This document shows, piece after piece, positions 59,643 through 64,000 of a stretch of DNA of 64,000 nucleotides. The notes beneath the pieces were generated by a model. It did no database searches. It was given only the letters and a program-made list of their open reading frames with translations, and was not told the DNA's origin. Each line of letters starts with the position of its first letter. The first letter of the stretch is position 1. Position numbers and translations under genes: made by a program. Origin of the DNA: JBHPHA01 sp042569905 (GTDB lineage: Bacteria > Patescibacteriota > Minisyncoccia > Moranbacterales > UBA9337); contig JBHPHA010000003.1 in NCBI GenBank assembly GCA_042569905.1, forward strand, positions 1 through 64,000, in the 5' to 3' direction.

Positions 59643-60587
59643 TTAAAATCCGAAATACTGAATTTCCTCCTTAAGTTGTATGTGAAGCTTGTCCCTAACT
59701 TGCTGCTTAATATAAGCGATTAGCATTGCGATATGGTCAGAGGTAGCGCCTCCTGTATTCACAATAAAGTTTGCATGCTTTTCACTAACCTGAGCTCCGC
59801 CAATCTTTTTTCCCTTTAAATCAAGATAATCAATCAGAAATCCAGAAGCAACATTTCCCAATCTTGAAATTTTGCCATTTCTTACCATATACTCAGCCAA
59901 CTTTGGATTTTTCTCCTTAATTTCTTCAAAAGAAATACTATTTTGGAAAACACTTCCAGCATTTGGAAATTTTGGATAATTTTTCCCTCTATGTGCCAAT
60001 GTCTGTTTTACTAAATCTTTGACAATAACTTCTTTTTCTTTTTTTAAGCGAAAGATTACTTTCCAAATCAAAAGATTTTTCTTCTCCTTGAATATACTAT
60101 CACGATAAGAAAAATTGCACATTGAGTTATCAAGATAATAGAATTCTTTTTTATCCAAATCGAAAACTTCAACATTCTCAACCAAATCACTCATAGAAAC
60201 ACCAAAAGCCTCCGCGTTACCGCGTAAAGACCCTCCTATTGTTGCCCTCGGAATTCCGATTGCCCATTCAAATCCGCTCAAGTTCTGTTTAGTTGAAAAA
60301 GTAAACACGCTCACTAAACTTGCCCCAGCACCACACATAATATTATCTTCATCAACCAATGAAATATCTTGATTATTTATTTTAATCACAAGGCCACGAA
60401 CGCCCTCAGAATTTACCAAGACATTACTTCCTCCTCCTAGTATTGAAGCTTTTTTATTCTTCTGCTCAGCCCATTTTATTGCCTCTATCAAGTCATCCTT
60501 ATTGTTAACTTCAGTAAAAAACTCAGCCGGTCCCCCAACCTTAAAGGTAGTAAATTGATCCAAACGAACACCTTGTTTTATTTTCAT
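59643..60587 (-). CDS. murB: UDP-N-acetylenolpyruvoylglucosamine reductase
   Basis: Makes UDP-MurNAc with FAD and NADPH. A 314-aa protein: FKVGGPAEFF, LGGGSNVLV (FAD phosphate loop), GIPRATIGGSLRGNAEA, CNFSYRDSIFK and PNAGSVFQN with the catalytic Ser, then SEKHANFIVN. The GxxSVF pattern fits type II MurB. Last gene of ftsW-murG-murC-murB, 11 bp after murC. Confidence 0.95.
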   Translation of the reverse strand: MKIKQGVRLDQFTTFKVGGPAEFFTEVNNKDDLIEAIKWAEQKNKKASILGGGSNVLVNSEGVRGLVIKINNQDISLVDEDNIMCGAGASLVSVFTFSTKQNLSGFEWAIGIPRATIGGSLRGNAEAFGVSMSDLVENVEVFDLDKKEFYYLDNSMCNFSYRDSIFKEKKNLLIWKVIFRLKKEKEVIVKDLVKQTLAHRGKNYPKFPNAGSVFQNSISFEEIKEKNPKLAEYMVRNGKISRLGNVASGFLIDYLDLKGKKIGGAQVSEKHANFIVNTGGATSDHIAMLIAYIKQQVRDKLHIQLKEEIQYFGF

Positions 60588-60598
60588 TGTAAAAACTT

Positions 60599-61969
60599 TT
60601 ACTTTTTATCTATTAATCCATGAGTCACTCTCCAAACATCTCCCGCTCCCATTGAAATAACAACATCATTTTCATCAAGCTTATCTTTCAATTTCGCAAT
60701 AACTTCTTCTACAGTAGCAATGTTTACTGCTTTATTCCTATCATATTTATTAACTAATCTAACTAAGTCCTCAGAGCTAACGCCTCCAGATTTCTCTCTG
60801 CTTCCATAAATATCCAACACTATTAATTGATTTGTATTTTCAAAGCTCTGAGAAAACTCGCTAAGTAGAGCTTCTGTCCTTGAAAAAGAATGTGGGTGAA
60901 AAACAGTAATTATGTTCTTGCCCTCATAAATCTCTCTAACGGTTTTCAGCGTTGTCACAATTGCCTCTGGATGATGAGCATAATCATCAATCAATATTGC
61001 CCCATTTCTTGTTCCAATTCTTTCAAACCTTCGAGATGTACCCTCAAAACTAGACAAGAACTTACCTGCCAAAAAAGCCTCGAGTCCAATCTCATTGCAA
61101 AGTGCAATAGCCGCGGCAGCGTTTAACATATTATGCCTTCCTGGAGACTTAGTCTCAAAAATACCTAAAGCTTCCTCCTTGTAAATAATCTCAAAAATCT
61201 TCAACTTTTTACCTTTTTTAATGACAATTCTATAATCGCTATCATCAGTAAATCCATAACTAGCTTTTTTGCAATTTGCATTTTTTACAACTTCAATCAC
61301 ATCCCTACTATCATTACAATAAACCAAAAATCCAGCACTTGGTATTTTTTTCACAAAATCAACAAAGGCTTTCTTATAATCGTCGAAAGTTTTATAAAAG
61401 TCAGGGTGATCATAATCAACACTAGTCAATATCACTGCCCAAGGATTATAGTATTTTAATTTATTTTGATATTCATCTGCCTCTATTACAAAATAATCTC
61501 CCTTCCCGAAAATACTATTTTTATCCCATTCAATTACTTTACTCCCCACAATTGCACTAGGAGCCGCACCAATTTTTTTCATCATAGTAGCAAGCATCGC
61601 TGTGGTTGTGGTTTTCCCATGAGTACCTGAAACTGCAATCCCCTTTTTACTATTGAATAATTCCGCTAAAGCTTCTGGGTAACTCAACACCCTTAAATCA
61701 CCTGCTCTTGCTTCGACTAATTCTAGGTTATCTTCTTGAATCGAAGTTGAATGCACGATTAAGTCAAAATCCTCTGAAATATGCTCTTTTTCATATTTAT
61801 CAAAAGTCTCAATATCATTAGAAATCAACATTTCTTTGTAGAAGTGGTCCCCCTCATCAGAGCCAAAAACATCCATTCCCATACTTCTATACATCAAAGC
61901 TAGTGCGGAAGTTCCACTCCCCTCAATTCCTATTATATATATCTTCTTGTAGTTCAATTTTTCAGTCAT
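60599..61969 (-). CDS. murC: UDP-N-acetylmuramate-alanine ligase
   Basis: Adds L-Ala to UDP-MurNAc. A 456-aa Mur ligase: N-terminal IIGIEGSGTSALALMY, ATP loop SGTHGKTTTTAML (about 113-125), DYDHPDFYKT, GRHNMLNAAAAIAL, and C-terminal DDYAHHPEAI and FHPHSFSRTEAL. Seventeen bp after murG in the same direction. Confidence 0.96.
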   Translation of the reverse strand: MTEKLNYKKIYIIGIEGSGTSALALMYRSMGMDVFGSDEGDHFYKEMLISNDIETFDKYEKEHISEDFDLIVHSTSIQEDNLELVEARAGDLRVLSYPEALAELFNSKKGIAVSGTHGKTTTTAMLATMMKKIGAAPSAIVGSKVIEWDKNSIFGKGDYFVIEADEYQNKLKYYNPWAVILTSVDYDHPDFYKTFDDYKKAFVDFVKKIPSAGFLVYCNDSRDVIEVVKNANCKKASYGFTDDSDYRIVIKKGKKLKIFEIIYKEEALGIFETKSPGRHNMLNAAAAIALCNEIGLEAFLAGKFLSSFEGTSRRFERIGTRNGAILIDDYAHHPEAIVTTLKTVREIYEGKNIITVFHPHSFSRTEALLSEFSQSFENTNQLIVLDIYGSREKSGGVSSEDLVRLVNKYDRNKAVNIATVEEVIAKLKDKLDENDVVISMGAGDVWRVTHGLIDKK

Positions 61970-61986
61970 ATTTAAACACTGTCTAC

Positions 61987-63093
61987 TTATTTTATTAGAT
62001 CAACTATTCCATCCACAATCTGACTTGTTGCCTCTGGATTATAAAAAGGTTTAATATTCTCAGCTAAGTTCTCCCTAAAATCTTGCTCATCCAGAATCTT
62101 TTGTACTTTTTGCATCAATATGTGCTCTCCAAGATTTGACTCTTCTAGCACAATAGCTCCTCCAACTTCAGCCAATGCAAATGCATTCATACTCTGATGA
62201 TTATTCGCAGCGCTAGCTAGGGGTATTAATATTGCTGGCTTACTATTAGCTGCAATTTCACTAATAGAGTTAGCACCTGCCCTACTGATTACCAAGGTAG
62301 CTACCGCTAGAGAATCACTCATATCTTCGGAGCTTAGGAAATCAATTGGATAGTATCCTCCTCTTCCAGCCTTCACACCCTCTACCGCAGCAGTCCTGAT
62401 AACATTCTCATAATTAACTTCTCCAGTTTGATGAATGACTTGAGCATATTTCAATAATTCAGGTAAAATTTTAATAACAGCCTTATTGACGTTTTCAGAG
62501 CCCAAGCTTCCACCTAGCACTAAGATAACTGGCCTTGACTCAGCAAGTCCTAATTTCTGAATCACTCTTCCTGCATCACCTGAAACAATTTGCTTTCGAA
62601 TTGGATTTCCTGACAAAAGAGTCTTACTTGAATCAAAATATCTTCTTGATCTTGGATAAGATATTGCCACTCTATTTGAAAATTTACCAATAATCCTATT
62701 TGCCAAACCTGGAATAGAATCAGATTCATGAGTAAGAATTGGAATTCTGTAAACCCAAGCAGCAAAGACTACTGGAAAAGAAGCGTACCCTCCCTTAGAA
62801 AATACTACATCAGGCATATAAACCAATAAGAGAACTAACGACTGAATAATTCCAATTGGAACTTTGAAAAAATCCGTAAAATTACCTGGAGAAAAATATC
62901 TTCTCATTTTCCCTGCCAAAATCTTTTTTGACTTTATACTCTCTTCATCCATCGCTCTTTTTTCCATTTCTCCATTAGGTCCGATGAACAAAAATTCCAC
63001 ATCACTTCCGTATCTATTCTTTATCTCCCTAGATACTGCAACCAATGGATAGATGTGTCCACCAGTTCCACCACCCGTTAAAACAATTCGCAT
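61987..63093 (-). CDS. murG: UDP-GlcNAc lipid II synthase MurG
   Basis: GT28 enzyme that converts lipid I to lipid II at the inner membrane face. A 368-aa protein with GGGTGGHIYPLVAV at the N-terminus, VFSKGGYASFP, LTHESDSIPGLANR, VLGGSLGSENVN and SRAGANSISEIA. It follows ftsW by 75 bp. Confidence 0.97.
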   Translation of the reverse strand: MRIVLTGGGTGGHIYPLVAVSREIKNRYGSDVEFLFIGPNGEMEKRAMDEESIKSKKILAGKMRRYFSPGNFTDFFKVPIGIIQSLVLLLVYMPDVVFSKGGYASFPVVFAAWVYRIPILTHESDSIPGLANRIIGKFSNRVAISYPRSRRYFDSSKTLLSGNPIRKQIVSGDAGRVIQKLGLAESRPVILVLGGSLGSENVNKAVIKILPELLKYAQVIHQTGEVNYENVIRTAAVEGVKAGRGGYYPIDFLSSEDMSDSLAVATLVISRAGANSISEIAANSKPAILIPLASAANNHQSMNAFALAEVGGAIVLEESNLGEHILMQKVQKILDEQDFRENLAENIKPFYNPEATSQIVDGIVDLIK

Positions 63094-63168
63094 ATTTTTA
63101 ATTTTTATTTATTTTTTATTACCTTATCTATATTATTCTATTTTTTTGACAAATAATCAAGAAAAAAC

Positions 63169-64000
63169 TTAATTCATCTTACTTCTCTTGGAGATATTTA
63201 ATAAAATACCTACCGCCATCATCAGGAAAACAAGCGAAGTACCTCCATAGCTAATAAACGGCAAAGGTATTCCGGTTAACGGTATCAAAGATGTTATTGC
63301 GGTTATATTTATAAACGCTTGAAAAACTATCCAAGAAACTATCCCAACGGCCACCAATCTCCCAAATTCATCACTCGCGTTTTTGGCAATCTTTAACCCT
63401 CTTGCTGCAAAAAATATGAAAGCGCAAAGAATTATCAAAGCTCCAATCAATCCCAGCTCCTCACATACCACCGCAAATATTGAATCCCCCATTGGTTCTG
63501 GAAGATAGTTAAGCTTCTGTCTACTGTGACCAAAGCCTAGGCCAAAAAAACCACCAGAACCAATCGCAAGTAATGCCTGATTAACTTGATAGCCAATTCC
63601 CTGCGGATCTAGCTCGGGATTCAAGAAAACCTTAAACCTATTCATACGATAAGGAGCCATTTTAATCAGCACAGCCAATCCAGCTATTCCACTCAAAAAG
63701 ATTGCAAATATGTGTGAAATCTTAGCACCAGAAGTGAAATAGATTGCAATAGCAATGAATATAATTGCACCTAACGTTCCCGTATCTGGCTGCTTTAATA
63801 TTAAAAAACCCATGATACCCAAAATAGCTAGAAAAGGAACCAGCCCTTCGTAAATATCCTTAATTTTCTTCTTCCCCTTACTTTCCAACCACGCTGCTAA
63901 ATAAAGAATTATGGATAGCTTTGCCATTTCAGATGGTTGAAAAGAAATAAACCCCAAATCAATCCATCTACTAGCACCATAAACGCTCGAACCAATACCT
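63169..64000 (-). CDS. ftsW: FtsW/RodA/SpoVE-type glycan polymerase, 5' part outside the window
   Basis: SEDS-family lipid II polymerase for the septum. The frame is open to the right edge; the visible part starts GIGSSVYGASRWIDLG and includes FQPSEMAKLS, NPELDPQGIGYQVNQ, FGLGFGHSRQKLNYLPEPMGDSIFAVVCEE and the C-terminal PFISYGGTSLV. About seven TM helices are visible. Together with murG, murC and murB it forms part of a dcw cluster. The N-terminus lies beyond base 64000. Confidence 0.95.
   Translation of the reverse strand, partial: GIGSSVYGASRWIDLGFISFQPSEMAKLSIILYLAAWLESKGKKKIKDIYEGLVPFLAILGIMGFLILKQPDTGTLGAIIFIAIAIYFTSGAKISHIFAIFLSGIAGLAVLIKMAPYRMNRFKVFLNPELDPQGIGYQVNQALLAIGSGGFFGLGFGHSRQKLNYLPEPMGDSIFAVVCEELGLIGALIILCAFIFFAARGLKIAKNASDEFGRLVAVGIVSWIVFQAFINITAITSLIPLTGIPLPFISYGGTSLVFLMMAVGILLNISKRSKMN

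Noticed and set aside
1..64000. Alternative genetic code (TGA as glycine, as in Gracilibacteria/Absconditabacteria).
   Set aside because: TGA serves as a normal stop in several genes, for example at 2428, 3328 and the 28181 overlap, and I saw no in-frame TGA in core genes.
1..64000. Prophage, CRISPR array or insertion sequence.
   Set aside because: No phage structural, integrase or transposase genes and no regularly spaced short repeats were seen.

Overview
Organism. The window looks like a small-genome bacterium of the Candidate Phyla Radiation / Patescibacteria type (by inference; there is no rRNA or marker phylogeny here). It is AT-rich. It carries an alanyl-tRNA synthetase without the C-terminal C-Ala domain, a short EF-Ts, a cytosolic NiFe hydrogenase pair, a DUF4012 protein, an LPxTG-type surface protein and a Gram-positive-like mur/ftsW set. 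TGA is used as a stop (for example at 2428 and 3328), so the TGA-as-glycine code of Gracilibacteria does not apply.

Core blocks. These are iscS(partial)-iscU (1-976); phoH (10.6-12.1 kb); alaS-mnmA with small neighbours (13.8-17.5 kb); a cell-surface and glycosyltransferase block (17.6-26.9 kb); tRNA-Thr/Tyr/Thr-rpmG-tRNA-Trp (39.6-40.3 kb); a TPR protein, PSP1 protein, tsf and rpsB (40.4-43.4 kb) with divergent rpmE; trxB-murD-amidohydrolase-gap (44.2-49.2 kb); a NiFe hydrogenase small/large/HypA-like operon (49.3-51.7 kb) with a HypF C-terminal-domain gene (53.7-54.8 kb); and hpf and murB-murC-murG-ftsW (58.3-64 kb).

Accessory blocks. Between the core genes (1.65-9.6, 12.3-13.6, 27.0-34.8, 35.0-39.5, 51.8-53.6, 54.9-58.1 and 58.8-59.5 kb) lie runs of small orphan genes. 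Most have a near-consensus promoter (TTGAC[A/T/G], 16-17 bp, TAnnnT), a strong Shine-Dalgarno and their own hairpin terminator. Many core genes lack a visible Shine-Dalgarno. Contents include a paralogous family ending in a TFYYD-like motif, orphan CxxCxGxG zinc-knuckle proteins, a divergent MutS-family ATPase, a GluR0-like channel receptor, a Fic protein, putative Cys-His-Asp and HExxH peptidases, and many orphans.

Mobility signals. (i) A perfect 60-bp direct repeat duplicates the 3' end of the hypF-like gene on the far side of a two-gene, about 1.66-kb insert. (ii) Four copies of a repeat sharing up to 12 bp with the 3' end of tRNA-Trp punctuate the gene units at 35.0-38.5 kb, just where secE-nusG might be expected. 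(iii) An 86-bp element occurs twice in inverted orientation (8146-8231 and 10402-10487). (iv) Several arrays reuse one nearly identical terminator after successive genes. No integrase, transposase or reverse transcriptase is in the window. Together these suggest an undescribed mode of inserting self-contained expression cassettes, mobilised in trans. A free-standing promoter/terminator unit at 7.9-8.03 kb looks like a small RNA gene.
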